The notes beneath the pieces were generated by a model. The model had not been told where the DNA came from. It did no database searches and saw only the letters and a list, made by a program, of their open reading frames with translations. Positions 47,075 through 55,798 of a DNA stretch of 64,000 nt are shown piece by piece. The translations under genes were made by a program, and so were the position numbers. Positions within the stretch are counted from its first letter, which is position 1; each line of letters begins with the position of its first letter. This DNA comes from Dermabacteraceae bacterium TAE3-ERU27 (GTDB lineage: Bacteria; Actinomycetota; Actinomycetes; Actinomycetales; Dermabacteraceae), in assembly GCA_019218415.1 (NCBI GenBank), contig JAHUUL010000003.1:1-64000 (forward strand). Direction: 5' to 3'.

Positions 47075-47785
47075 TTACTGCCCGTAAACGTTTTGGTAGC
47101 GCGCGTAGAGCGCATCGATCTTGTCTTGCGGCAGGGGAATGATCGGCCCCTGCTGCCGGGCCAGGTGCACCGTGCGGGCTACCTCCTCCACCATCGCGGC
47201 GGCCTTCACCGCTGCGCGGGCGTCGGTGCCGACGGTGAACGGGCCGTGGTTTTGCATCAGCACGGCGGGGGAGCGGGAATCGCGCAGCGTAGCCACGATG
47301 CCGCGCCCGATGGAATCGTCCCCGATCAGGGCGAGGGGGCCGACGGGGACATCGCCGCCGAACTCGTCCGCCATCATCGTCAGGCAGCAGGGAATTGCTT
47401 CCCCGCGCGCCGCCCAGGCGGTGGCGTAGGGCGAATGCGTGTGCACCACCCCGCCCACGTGCGGCATGTGCCGATAGACGTAGGCGTGCGCGGCGGTGTC
47501 GGAACTGGGGGAGAGGCCCCGGCTCGCTGTATCCGCGAGCTTGTTTCCGTACAGATCGCACACCACCATGTTCTCGGGGCGCAGTTCGTCGTAGCTGACT
47601 CCCGAGGGTTTGATGACGAACAGATCCTCCCCGCCGGGCACGCTGACGCGCTGGGAAACGTTCCCGGCGGTCCAGACAACCAGGCCCCAGCGCGGCAGCT
47701 CCGCGTGTAGCCGCGCCACCTGCTCGCGGCAGGCGCTCACCTCCGTGAGCAGGGTGGGTGGGAGATCGGCCAGGTTGAGAGTCAT
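47075..47785 (-). CDS. araD: L-ribulose-5-phosphate 4-epimerase
   Basis: 236 residues, class II aldolase fold. [19 protein letters not shown] and the zinc ligands in [13 protein letters not shown] and QNHGPFTVG are clear. It converts L-ribulose 5-phosphate to D-xylulose 5-phosphate. Overlaps the end of araB by four bases and precedes araA by 26 bases. Confidence 0.96.
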   Translation of the reverse strand: MTLNLADLPPTLLTEVSACREQVARLHAELPRWGLVVWTAGNVSQRVSVPGGEDLFVIKPSGVSYDELRPENMVVCDLYGNKLADTASRGLSPSSDTAAHAYVYRHMPHVGGVVHTHSPYATAWAARGEAIPCCLTMMADEFGGDVPVGPLALIGDDSIGRGIVATLRDSRSPAVLMQNHGPFTVGTDARAAVKAAAMVEEVARTVHLARQQGPIIPLPQDKIDALYARYQNVYGQ

Positions 47786-49479
47786 TCGTCGGCCCCGGCA
47801 ATCTTGATGAAAGCCTCCCGGCGGAGACGCTTCAGCTTGTGCATGACCTCGCCATCGCCGAAGTAGTCGTGTAAGCGTGCGTACTGCGCATACATATCGT
47901 CGTAGCGGGCAACGTTCTCCGGAATCGGCAGGTAGGCGTTCTTGCGCCTGGCCCCCATTGCGGCCCCGGCGCTAACCACATCCGGGTAGGCTCCCGCAGC
48001 CACCGCCGCGTGGATGGCGGAGCCGAGGGCCGGTCCCTGCTCGCTCACTATGGTCGAGAGCGGCAGGTTCGTTACGTCGGCATAAATCTGCATGAGCAGC
48101 GGGTTCTTTAGCAGACCGCCTGCCACCACCAGCTCGTTCACCGGAATACCGGAATCGCGGAAAGTCTCGATTATCTTGCGTGTACCAAACGCGGTTGCCT
48201 CCAGCAGCGCCCGGTACTGATCTTCGGGACGGGTCTGGAGCGTCTGGCCGACTATCAGCCCGCTCAGCTCGTGATCCACCAGCACGCTGCGGTTACCCGA
48301 GTGCCAATCCAGCGCGATCAGCCCGTGCTGCCCGACCTCCTGGGTCGCGGCGAGGGTGGATAGGTAGGCGTGTGGCGTGATGCCCTTTTCCTCGGCCGCC
48401 TGCGCATACTCGCGCGGGAGACAGTTGTTAATGAACCAGCCGAAGATGTCTCCCACCCCGGACTGCCCGGCCTCGTAGCCCCAGTAGCCCTTGGTGATGC
48501 CGCCGTAGACCACGCCACAGATTCCGGGCGCAGCGGCGAGTTTCTTGCTGTTCATCACGTGGCAGGTAGAAGTGCCCATGATCGCCACCATTTGGCCTGG
48601 GCGGCAGGCGTCTGCCGCGGGTGCGGTGACGTGCGCATCCACGTTGCCGACTGACACCGGGATGCCCTCCGGCAGTCCCGTTAAAGAGGCGGCCATATCG
48701 CTCAGATAGCCGGCGCATTCGCCCAACTGGCCGATCTTTGCGGCCAGCTTTTCCTTAACAAAGCCGGAGAAGGCGGGATTGAGCGCGGCAAGAAAATCTT
48801 CGCTCGGGTATTCCCCGTCCTGCCGCATTCCCTTGTATCCAGCACTGCACGCGTTACGGACGTATTTCCCAGTGAGCTGCCAGACGATCCAGTCGGCCGC
48901 TTCCACCCAGTGCACCGTGGCCGCGTAAATCTCCGGGTCTTCCTCCAGTAGTTGCAGGCCCTTCGCGAATTCCCATTCGCTGGAGATCAGGCCGCCGTAG
49001 CGGGGCAGCCAGGATTCTCCTCGCTCTCGCGCGAGCGCGTTTATTCTGTCGGCCTGTGGCTGCGCGGCGTGGTGTTTCCAGAGCTTTGCGTAGGCGTGCG
49101 GGCGGTTGCGGTACTTCTCCAGCGCGCACAGGGGGAGTCCGTTCTCTCCCGTGGGGATCATGGTGCAGGCCGTGAAATCGGTGCCGACGGCGATGACGTC
49201 GTCTGGCTTCACCCCGTGCACGCGCCGGGCGTTTTCTAGTGCGGTGGGTACCGCGTGGCGTAGTACCGCGAGGTAGTCAGCCGGGTTCTGTAGTGCCCAG
49301 TCGGGTGGGAGCTTCTGGCCGTCTCCGGCGGTGAGATGGGTGTCCATTACCGCGTGCGGATAGTCGTAACTGGCGCTCGCCAGCACGGTGCCATCCGCGA
49401 CGCGAACCACTACCGCGCGCCCCGAAAGGGTCCCGTAATCTATGCCGACGGTGACTGTGTTTTGGGAGATCCTGTGCAT
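47782..49479 (-). CDS. araB: Ribulokinase
   Basis: 565 residues, FGGY kinase. [17 protein letters not shown] starts the fold, [16 protein letters not shown] and [16 protein letters not shown] are the AraB hallmarks, and MGTSTCHVM and [24 protein letters not shown] form the C-terminal ATP site. It phosphorylates L-ribulose. GGAGG lies six bases before the ATG. First gene of the arabinose operon, divergent from a LacI regulator. Confidence 0.97.
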   Translation of the reverse strand: MHRISQNTVTVGIDYGTLSGRAVVVRVADGTVLASASYDYPHAVMDTHLTAGDGQKLPPDWALQNPADYLAVLRHAVPTALENARRVHGVKPDDVIAVGTDFTACTMIPTGENGLPLCALEKYRNRPHAYAKLWKHHAAQPQADRINALARERGESWLPRYGGLISSEWEFAKGLQLLEEDPEIYAATVHWVEAADWIVWQLTGKYVRNACSAGYKGMRQDGEYPSEDFLAALNPAFSGFVKEKLAAKIGQLGECAGYLSDMAASLTGLPEGIPVSVGNVDAHVTAPAADACRPGQMVAIMGTSTCHVMNSKKLAAAPGICGVVYGGITKGYWGYEAGQSGVGDIFGWFINNCLPREYAQAAEEKGITPHAYLSTLAATQEVGQHGLIALDWHSGNRSVLVDHELSGLIVGQTLQTRPEDQYRALLEATAFGTRKIIETFRDSGIPVNELVVAGGLLKNPLLMQIYADVTNLPLSTIVSEQGPALGSAIHAAVAAGAYPDVVSAGAAMGARRKNAYLPIPENVARYDDMYAQYARLHDYFGDGEVMHKLKRLRREAFIKIAGADE

Positions 49480-49557
49480 TGCGTCCTCCGAATTATGCGA
49501 TCGCGCCTATGCGTTCGTTCACAGTGCCTTCATTTTTGGAGAAAAATGGTTTAGTTA

Positions 49558-49577
49558 GAATGTAAACGTTCACATTC
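49558..49577. promoter_or_regulatory. LacI-type operator between araB and its regulator
   Basis: GAATGTAAACGTTCACATTC is a 20-bp palindrome with one mismatched pair, in an AT-rich stretch between the divergent starts (49479 and 49614). The AACGTT centre is typical of LacI-family sites. Confidence 0.8.
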
Positions 49578-49613
49578 GGGATGGTCAATGTTTCTTGTGG
49601 GTAAGCTGAGCTA

Positions 49614-50606
49614 ATGAGTTCGCCGACACGCCCTCCCTCGATGAATGACGTTGCGCGCGCTGTTGGGGTTTCGTACCAGACCGTCTCGCGCGTGCTCAAC
49701 GAACCGCACCTGGTTAAAGAGTCCACCAGGGAGAAGGTGGAGCAGGCGATACGCGAGTTGGGTTATCGCCCTAACTCGGTGGCCCGCGCGCTTAAGACCG
49801 CGCGCACGGATCTGATCGGGGTTATCGCCCCGATCACCGGCCACTTCGGTCCCACCAAGGCGGTTTGCGCCCTGGAGCGCGCTGCGCGCGAGGCGGGCAA
49901 GGCCGTGGTCCTGGTGCAGGTGGATCCGGGGGTTCCGGGTGCGCCGGAGGATGCCTGGGAGCGCTTGCTGCGCCACGGGGTGGACGGCGCGGTAGTGGTT
50001 TCCCCCTGCCTTAATTTTGTGCGCGCGCTGCGTCCGCCCGTGCACATGATGCCGATTGCCGTGGCGGGCGGCGAGGGTGGCGACTGGCCTGCCTACGCCA
50101 CCGATCAGCGCGGGGCGGCATACGAACTGGTGCAACACCTGGTGTCGCGAGGCGCCAAGCGGGTGGCGCACGTGGCGGGCCCCGTCGGCTGGTGGGATGC
50201 GCGAGAGCGCGAACGCGGATGGCGTGAGGCGCTCGCTGACGCGGGCTTGCCCGAAGGGGCTTTGGCGCGCGGCGACTGGTCGGCGGAGAGCGGAGAGGAA
50301 TCCGGAAGGGAGCTTCTGGCTAACGCTGAATTCGATGCTGTTTTCGTGGCCAACGATCAGATGGCGCTGGGGGTAATTCGCGCCCTTGTGGATGGCGGCA
50401 AGTCGGTCCCGGCCGATGTTTTAGTGGCGGGCTTTGACGACATTCCCGCATCGAGCGTTACCGTGCCGCGACTGACCACGGCCGGTCAGAATTTCGCGGC
50501 GGTGGCCGATGCTTGCATCGCGGCGGTTAGCGCTACGCGCGCGCTTTCGCCCGGATTGGAACTTCTCCCCGCGGCCATAATTCTGCGGGAATCCAGCGAG
50601 GGGTAA
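49614..50606 (+). CDS. LacI-family regulator of the arabinose operon
   Basis: 330 residues: MNDVARAVGVSYQTVSRVLNEP with the hinge YRPNSVARALKT, then an effector domain (TDQRGAAYELVQHLVSRGAKRVAHVAGP, VFVANDQMALGVIRALV, AGFDDIPASSVTVPRLTT). Divergent from araB across a palindromic operator, it most likely represses araBDA and itself. It differs from the B. subtilis AraR, which has a GntR DNA-binding domain. Confidence 0.93.
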   Translation: MSSPTRPPSMNDVARAVGVSYQTVSRVLNEPHLVKESTREKVEQAIRELGYRPNSVARALKTARTDLIGVIAPITGHFGPTKAVCALERAAREAGKAVVLVQVDPGVPGAPEDAWERLLRHGVDGAVVVSPCLNFVRALRPPVHMMPIAVAGGEGGDWPAYATDQRGAAYELVQHLVSRGAKRVAHVAGPVGWWDARERERGWREALADAGLPEGALARGDWSAESGEESGRELLANAEFDAVFVANDQMALGVIRALVDGGKSVPADVLVAGFDDIPASSVTVPRLTTAGQNFAAVADACIAAVSATRALSPGLELLPAAIILRESSEG

Positions 50607-50636
50607 ACCCTCCTTCTACCTGCGGTTTAGGGCGTA

Positions 50637-50674
50637 TTGACACAGGACCATAGTCCCATCTCATATTTTGAGAT
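50637..50674 (+). promoter_or_regulatory. Promoter region of the pyruvate formate-lyase operon
   Basis: TTGACA (50637-50642) is followed after 19 bases by CATATT. The perfect inverted repeat ATCTCA-N5-TGAGAT (50658-50674) overlaps the -10 region and could bind a redox or carbon regulator. The spacer from here to the pflB start is about 165 bases with no gene I can support. Confidence 0.5.
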
Positions 50675-50840
50675 TTGTATTCACGCAGGTCATCCGCATG
50701 TGATGGTTCCCACGTCGGATGCGTCACAGGGGTGTGGGGGCTCTTTGGTATTAGTCCCCGCCGAACCTTCCTAGGGTGGAGGTACGGAGATGCGGCGCAA
50801 GTTCCGTCTCCCGCTCCGAACCACGGAAAAGAGGCAGGTA

Positions 50841-52940
50841 ATGACCACTCAGGCCACGGATAACGCGGCACAGGTTGCATGGGAAGGCTTTGCAGAAGGC
50901 CCCTGGCGCGAAGAGATTGACGTTCGCGACTTCATCCAGCGCAACTACACCCCTTACGAAGGCGACGCGTCCTTCCTGGCGGGCCCGACCGAGAAGACCC
51001 TCAAGGTTTGGGACACGCTGGAAAAGGAATACCTCAGCGAAGAGCGCGCCCGTCGCGTTTACGACGTAGACACCAAGACCCCGGCTGACATCGACGCTTT
51101 CGGCCCCGGTTACATCTGCAAGGAAGACGACGTTATCGTCGGCCTGCAGACCGACGTTCCCCTCAAGCGCGCCATGATGCCGAACGGCGGCTGGCGAATG
51201 GTGGAGACCGCCATCAAGGAAGCGGGCAAGGAGCCCGATCCCGAGGTCAAGAAGATCTTCACCCAGTACCGCAAGACCCACAACGACGCGGTCTTTGATA
51301 TCTACACCCCCCGCATCCGCGCGGCGCGTTCCTCGCACATCATTACCGGCCTGCCGGACGCCTACGGCCGTGGCCGCATTATTGGCGACTACCGCCGCGT
51401 TGCCCTCTACGGCGTTGACTTCCTCATCGCCGAGAAGATGAAGGACAAGGACAAGGTCGCCGACAAGCCCTTCAGCGAGCACTGGGCACGCTACCGCGAA
51501 GAGCACAGCGAGCAGATCAAGGCCCTCAAGAAGCTGATCACCCTCGGTGACCTCTACGGCTTCGATCTGCGCCGCCCCGCCGCCACCGCGCAGGAAGCCG
51601 TGCAGTGGACCTACATGGCCTACCTGGCATCGGTTAAGTCGCAGGACGGCGCCGCAATGTCGATCGGTCGCCTCTCCGGCTTCCTCGACATTTACTTCGA
51701 GCGTGACCTCAAGGCCGGCAAGATCACCGAGTCTGACGCTCAGGAAATGATCGACGCGCTGGTCATGAAGCTGCGCATCGTGCGCTTCCTGCGCACCATC
51801 GACTACGACCAGATCTTCTCCGGTGACCCCTACTGGGCAACCTGGTCGGATGCAGGCTTCAGTGAGGACGGCCGTTCGCTGGTCACCAAGACCTCGTTCC
51901 GTCTGCTGCAGACCCTGCGTAACCTGGGCCCGGCCCCGGAACCGAACATCACCATCTTCTGGGATCCGGCACTGCCCGAGGGGTACAAGGAGTTCTGCTC
52001 CGCAATCTCGATCGAAACCTCCTCGATCCAGTACGAATCCGATGAGCAGATTCGCGAGCACTGGGGCGACGACGCGGCCATCGCCTGCTGCGTATCCCCG
52101 ATGAAGATTGGCAAGCAGATGCAGTTCTTCGGCGCCCGCGTGAACGCCGCCAAGACCCTGCTCTACGCCATGAACGGTGGCCGTGACGAGATGAGCGGCA
52201 AGCTCATCGTTCCCGATCACGAGGGCGTGCAGGGCGATGGCCCGCTCGACTTCGACGAGGTCTGGGAAAAGTACGAAGCCATGCTGGACTGGGTTGTGGG
52301 CACCTACGTTGAGGCCCTCAACATCATCCACTACTGCCACGACCGCTACGCCTACGAGTCGATCGAAATGGCGCTGCACGACTCCGAGATCATCCGCACC
52401 ATGGGCTGCGGCATCGCGGGTCTGTCGATCGTGGCCGACTCCCTGTCGGCAATCAAGTACGCCAAGGTGACCCCGATCCGCGACGAGACCGGCCTCATCG
52501 TTGACTACAAGACCGAGGGTGACTTCCCGGTTTACGGCAACGACGACGACCGCGCCGACGACATCGCGGCGACCGTTGTGCACACCGTGATGAGCAAGAT
52601 CAAGGCCATCCCGATGTACCGCGACGCGATCCCGACCCAGTCGGTGCTGACCATCACCTCGAACGTGGTGTACGGCAAGGCCACCGGTTCGTTCCCGTCC
52701 GGCCACAAGAAGGGCACCCCCTTCGCTCCCGGTGCAAACCCGGAGAACGGCGCGGACAACCACGGCATGGTTGCCTCGATGCTGAGCGTCGGCAAGCTCG
52801 ACTACAACGACGCGCTGGACGGCATCTCGCTGACCAACACGATCACCCCGTCGGGCCTGGGCCGTAACAAGGAAGAGCAGGTGCGCAACCTGGTCGGCAT
52901 CCTCGACTCCGGCTTCATCATCGACGATCCGGAACTGTAA
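50841..52940 (+). CDS. pflB: Pyruvate formate-lyase, large part without the glycyl radical domain
   Basis: 699 residues. The protein follows PflB from the N-terminus (AWEGFAEGPWREEIDVRDFIQRNYTPYEGD) through the catalytic pair Cys416-Cys417 in IACCVSPMKIGKQMQFFG. It ends at ...NLVGILDSGFIIDDPEL, just before the point where E. coli PflB (about 760 residues) continues into the glycyl radical domain. No RVSGYAV motif is present in it. That domain is encoded separately by the next gene. The frame is intact and there is no remnant in the 70-base spacer, so this is a true split enzyme. It converts pyruvate and CoA to acetyl-CoA and formate without oxygen. ATG 50841; the frame is open from 50790. Confidence 0.95.
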   Translation: MTTQATDNAAQVAWEGFAEGPWREEIDVRDFIQRNYTPYEGDASFLAGPTEKTLKVWDTLEKEYLSEERARRVYDVDTKTPADIDAFGPGYICKEDDVIVGLQTDVPLKRAMMPNGGWRMVETAIKEAGKEPDPEVKKIFTQYRKTHNDAVFDIYTPRIRAARSSHIITGLPDAYGRGRIIGDYRRVALYGVDFLIAEKMKDKDKVADKPFSEHWARYREEHSEQIKALKKLITLGDLYGFDLRRPAATAQEAVQWTYMAYLASVKSQDGAAMSIGRLSGFLDIYFERDLKAGKITESDAQEMIDALVMKLRIVRFLRTIDYDQIFSGDPYWATWSDAGFSEDGRSLVTKTSFRLLQTLRNLGPAPEPNITIFWDPALPEGYKEFCSAISIETSSIQYESDEQIREHWGDDAAIACCVSPMKIGKQMQFFGARVNAAKTLLYAMNGGRDEMSGKLIVPDHEGVQGDGPLDFDEVWEKYEAMLDWVVGTYVEALNIIHYCHDRYAYESIEMALHDSEIIRTMGCGIAGLSIVADSLSAIKYAKVTPIRDETGLIVDYKTEGDFPVYGNDDDRADDIAATVVHTVMSKIKAIPMYRDAIPTQSVLTITSNVVYGKATGSFPSGHKKGTPFAPGANPENGADNHGMVASMLSVGKLDYNDALDGISLTNTITPSGLGRNKEEQVRNLVGILDSGFIIDDPEL

Positions 52941-53009
52941 GTCTTACCGGGGAATCCCCACCCCGACCCAATTTGCGGGCCTTGCGGCCCCACCCCAAAG
53001 GAGAAAAAT

Positions 53010-53261
53010 ATGTCCATCAAATCGTTCGACGAGCGCCTGGCCGACATGAAGGCGAAGCGTTCCGCCACCAACAGCCAGTCCGGTCTGTACCACGCGAACA
53101 TCAACGTTCTCGAGCAGAAGACCCTCGAAGATGCCATGGAGCACCCGGAGAAGTACCCGAACCTGACCGTTCGCGTTTCCGGCTACGCCGTCAACTTCGT
53201 GAAGCTGACCCGCGAGCAGCAGCTCGACGTTCTGCACCGCACCTTCCACCAGAACGCCTGA
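53010..53261 (+). CDS. grcA: Stand-alone glycyl radical subunit of pyruvate formate-lyase (GrcA-like)
   Basis: 83 residues. Residues 25-83 align with the last 60 residues of E. coli Pfl[21 protein letters not shown], then [11 protein letters not shown] with radical Gly58, and [18 protein letters not shown]. In E. coli, GrcA/YfiD is a spare part for oxygen-damaged PflB; here the adjacent PflB has no such domain, so this protein must supply the radical for catalysis. AAAGGAG precedes the ATG. The activase gene follows. Confidence 0.95.
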   Translation: MSIKSFDERLADMKAKRSATNSQSGLYHANINVLEQKTLEDAMEHPEKYPNLTVRVSGYAVNFVKLTREQQLDVLHRTFHQNA

Positions 53262-53275
53262 TCTGAACTCTTAAC

Positions 53276-53316
53276 CCGCGGGCCCGAGACGTGCACTGCG
53301 CGGATCGGGCCCGCGG
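53276..53316. terminator. Hairpin between the glycyl radical gene and pflA
   Basis: CCGCGGGCCCGA pairs with TCGGGCCCGCGG (12-bp stem, 17-base loop). No T run follows. It may be a partial terminator or an mRNA-stabilising 3' structure that sets the ratio of lyase to activase. Confidence 0.6.
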
Positions 53317-53421
53317 CACATATGCCAGCGCCGGTTACAGCCTTCCCGCGGGCGGCTGCTAACCTGTACGGGCTTTTCGCCCCCTAACGTGCGAGCATTC
53401 TCTTTAAGGAAGCGAGACGAC

Positions 53422-54324
53422 ATGTCTGCCCCCACCGCCGCCCCGTCCCACGACGGTATCGCCGGCGTCTACAAGCCACAGCCGGTCGACGTCCCCACCC
53501 CGCGAGTACGCGGCGCGGCCGCCGGTATCGGCGGAGCCGCGGAGGACCTCACTCCGCTGGAGCGGGCGGAACGTTTCCGGCAGATCCGCGAAGGTACCCT
53601 CGGATCCATCCACTCCTGGGAACTCGTTACCGCCGTAGACGGTCCCGGCACCCGCATGACCATGTTCATGTCGGGCTGCCCGCTACGCTGCGTCTACTGC
53701 CACAACCCCGATACCTTCCAGATGAAGGACGGCACCATGCAGTCCCTCAGCGACATTGTGGATCGTATCCGTCGGTACCGCAAAATTTTCCGTGCCACCA
53801 AGGGTGGGGTCACGATTTCCGGCGGCGAACCGCTGTTCCAGACCCCCTTCGTGCGCAACGTGCTGCGCGCCTGCAAGGAAATGGGCGTGCATACCTGCGT
53901 CGATACCTCGGGGTTCCTCGGCGCGCGCGCCGATGACGCGATGCTGGACGACGTAGACCTGTTCCTGCTCGACGTGAAGTCGGGCATCCCCGAGATCTAC
54001 AAAAAGGTAACCGAACGCGACCTCGAACCGACCATCGCGTTCGGCGACCGCCTTGCCGCGCGTGGCAACAAGATCTGGATTCGCTTCGTGCTGGTGCCTG
54101 GCTGGACAGACTCGGTAGAAAACGTCGAGGCGGTGGCCGACATCGTGGCCCGCTGGAAGAACGTGGTGGAGCGCGTGGAGGTGCTGCCGTTCCACAACAT
54201 GGGCCAGGATAAGTGGGAGAACCTGGGGCTTGATTACAAGCTAGTCGGCCTCACTCCGCCCGATACCGACACGGTGAAGCGAGTGCGCGAACAGTTCCGC
54301 TCCCGTGGCCTGACGGTCTTCTAA
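53422..54324 (+). CDS. pflA: Pyruvate formate-lyase activating enzyme (radical SAM)
   Basis: 300 residues. The [4Fe-4S] motif CPLRCVYC with Cys86, Cys90 and Cys93, the GGVTISGGEPLFQ SAM-binding segment and FLLDVKSGIPEIYKKVT are the PflA pattern. It abstracts the H from the radical glycine. Compared with E. coli PflA (Cys30), there is an extra ~56-residue N-terminal part (pro/ala-rich, then LTPLERAERFRQIREG). ATG 53422 has AAGGA upstream; the frame opens at 53389. With the lyase split, this enzyme must act on the small GrcA-like protein or the complex. Confidence 0.94.
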   Translation: MSAPTAAPSHDGIAGVYKPQPVDVPTPRVRGAAAGIGGAAEDLTPLERAERFRQIREGTLGSIHSWELVTAVDGPGTRMTMFMSGCPLRCVYCHNPDTFQMKDGTMQSLSDIVDRIRRYRKIFRATKGGVTISGGEPLFQTPFVRNVLRACKEMGVHTCVDTSGFLGARADDAMLDDVDLFLLDVKSGIPEIYKKVTERDLEPTIAFGDRLAARGNKIWIRFVLVPGWTDSVENVEAVADIVARWKNVVERVEVLPFHNMGQDKWENLGLDYKLVGLTPPDTDTVKRVREQFRSRGLTVF

Positions 54325-54457
54325 AACCTAAGTAGGGGAGACGTCGGTTACCCGTCGGTTAACTCCTGGACGAACGTCTAATGCCACCCCGGCCCGCGAG
54401 GGCTAGGGTGGCATTATGTCTACGCAATCCGTCTCTTAGCAAAAGTGGCACCGCTTC

Positions 54458-55261
54458 GTGGCACTCGGTGATTCGTTCACGGAGGGGATCGGGGATCCGC
54501 TGCCGGACGGCGGCCACCGCGGCTGGGCCGATCGCGTGGCGGAGCAGCTCGCGGCGCACAGGGAGGACTTCGCGTACGCGAATCTGGCTATCCGCGGAAA
54601 GCTTTACCAGGAGATCGTGGACGAGCAGACCGATGCCGCCATTGCACTGGCCCCCGATCTGATTTCGCTGTGCGCGGGCGGTAACGACGTGATTCAGCGT
54701 GGCGATCCGGACGCCATTGCGGAGGGCATGGACGATGTGGTTGGGCGGTTGCGCGCTGAGACGGGTGCCGACGTTATCCTCTGGGCCGGGCCCGACGTCG
54801 GCCACACTCCGGTGCTGAACCTGGTGCGCGGGCGCGTGGCGATCATGAATGAAAACATGCGCACCGTAGCGAAACGGCACGGCTGCTACCTGGTGGATCT
54901 GTGGTCGCAGCAGCAACTTGCGGCCGAACCCATGTGGGCGGAGGACCGCCTGCATTTCTCCCCTCTGGGGCACCACACGATCGCGCTGGAGGTGCTGCAC
55001 ACGCTGGGCGTGGCGCACACCCTGGAAAAGCATGAGGTGCCGGAGGTCCCGGCGAAGTCTTGGCGCGAGGCCCGCAGCGAGGACCTGGCCTGGGCGCGCC
55101 AGCACCTGGCTCCTTGGGTCATGCGACGCATCCGCGGCGAATCGTCGGGGGACGAGATCACCCCGAAGCGGCCGGAGGCCACGGCCGTATTCGGGCGTGC
55201 GATGCCTCCCGACGCGGGCGCGTCGGCCATGGAGGGGGCGCTGGAAGAAGGCGCGCAATAG
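54458..55261 (+). CDS. SGNH/GDSL hydrolase, 5' end interrupted by an amber codon
   Basis: From GTG 54458 the frame codes 267 residues: ALGDSFTEGIGD with the nucleophile Ser6, CAGGNDV with the Gly and Asn oxyanion residues, and DRLHFSPLGH with Asp and His, the complete SGNH set. The expected start is ATG 54416, which has a TAGGGT -10 box (54404-54409) six bases upstream, but codon 8 is TAG (54437-54439): MSTQSVS-stop-QKWHRFVALGDS. Either translation restarts at GTG 54458 or the gene is inactive. Actinobacterial relatives begin with a WHRxVALGDS-like start, which supports the longer reading. Confidence 0.82.
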   Translation: MALGDSFTEGIGDPLPDGGHRGWADRVAEQLAAHREDFAYANLAIRGKLYQEIVDEQTDAAIALAPDLISLCAGGNDVIQRGDPDAIAEGMDDVVGRLRAETGADVILWAGPDVGHTPVLNLVRGRVAIMNENMRTVAKRHGCYLVDLWSQQQLAAEPMWAEDRLHFSPLGHHTIALEVLHTLGVAHTLEKHEVPEVPAKSWREARSEDLAWARQHLAPWVMRRIRGESSGDEITPKRPEATAVFGRAMPPDAGASAMEGALEEGAQ

Positions 55262-55354
55262 CCCACCAAAATGCGGTGTTAGCAGCGTCACCGCGCTTCG
55301 ATTAGACGGGGCCGGGGCGAGCTAGTATAGTTAATGGAGTCGCAAGCGCGACGG

Positions 55355-55430
55355 GCGCCCGTAGCTTAACGGATAGAGCATCTGACTACGGATCAGAAGG
55401 TTGGGGGTTCGAATCCCTCCGGGCGCGCCA
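55355..55430 (+). tRNA. tRNA-Arg (anticodon ACG)
   Basis: Acceptor GCGCCCG pairs with CGGGCGC, discriminator G then encoded CCA at 55428-55430. The anticodon loop CTACGGA contains ACG, and GGTTCGAATCC is the T arm. Confidence 0.97.
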
Positions 55431-55435
55431 GATAG

Positions 55436-55467
55436 AAAAGCCCCTCACTTCGGTGAGGGGCTTTTAC
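55436..55467 (+). terminator. Terminator after tRNA-Arg
   Basis: AAAAGCCCCTCAC and its complement GTGAGGGGCTTTT form a stem with a short loop and a T4 end. Confidence 0.9.
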
Positions 55468-55546
55468 TATGCCCTCACGCGGTAATTCTAGCCGTCAGCG
55501 GCCCGGTCGCTATGACCTCCCGTCCTGCTGACGCTGTGCTGCTGTG

Positions 55547-55679
55547 ACGTTTGGGTGCACTTTTGGCTGGCCGTGACGTTTGTGTGCACTTAACGCTGCC
55601 AAACGGCCCTTTAACCAACTGTTAGTGCACCCAAACGTTAGTCACCTCCCCAAAACAGCGTTTAATGCACCCAAATGTT
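55547..55679. repeat. Four-armed dispersed repeat element, copy C
   Basis: Forward arms ACGTTTGGGTGCACTTTT (55547) and ACGTTTGTGTGCACTT (55576), core GCTGCCAAACGGCCCTTTAAC, and inverted arms AGTGCACCCAAACGTTA (55624-55640) and AATGCACCCAAATGTT (55664-55679). Core orientation matches copy A. It follows a tRNA gene, as copy B does. Confidence 0.85.
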
Positions 55680-55798
55680 CCCTGTGGAGATGAGACAGGG
55701 GCGGACGGGACGGAAGAGGAGCGGTGGGAGAAGGGGGAATGGGTCGGAAACTTCCTGTTCCCGGGCGCGCCCGGCCAGGATCGCATACCCTCGATAAC

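Noticed and set aside
47049-47801. Upstream extension of the araA frame (to 752 codons)
   Set aside because: It lies wholly over araD in another frame; the real AraA start has a strong ribosome binding site at 47048.
50695-50735. Rex-like site (TGTGAT ... GTCACA) before pflB
   Set aside because: Half sites are about 18 bases apart, far more than the spacing of Rex operators.
50751-52763. Long open frame on the minus strand opposite pflB (670 codons)
   Set aside because: Mirror of strong codon bias in pflB; composition is typical of an antisense shadow, with no recognisable domain.
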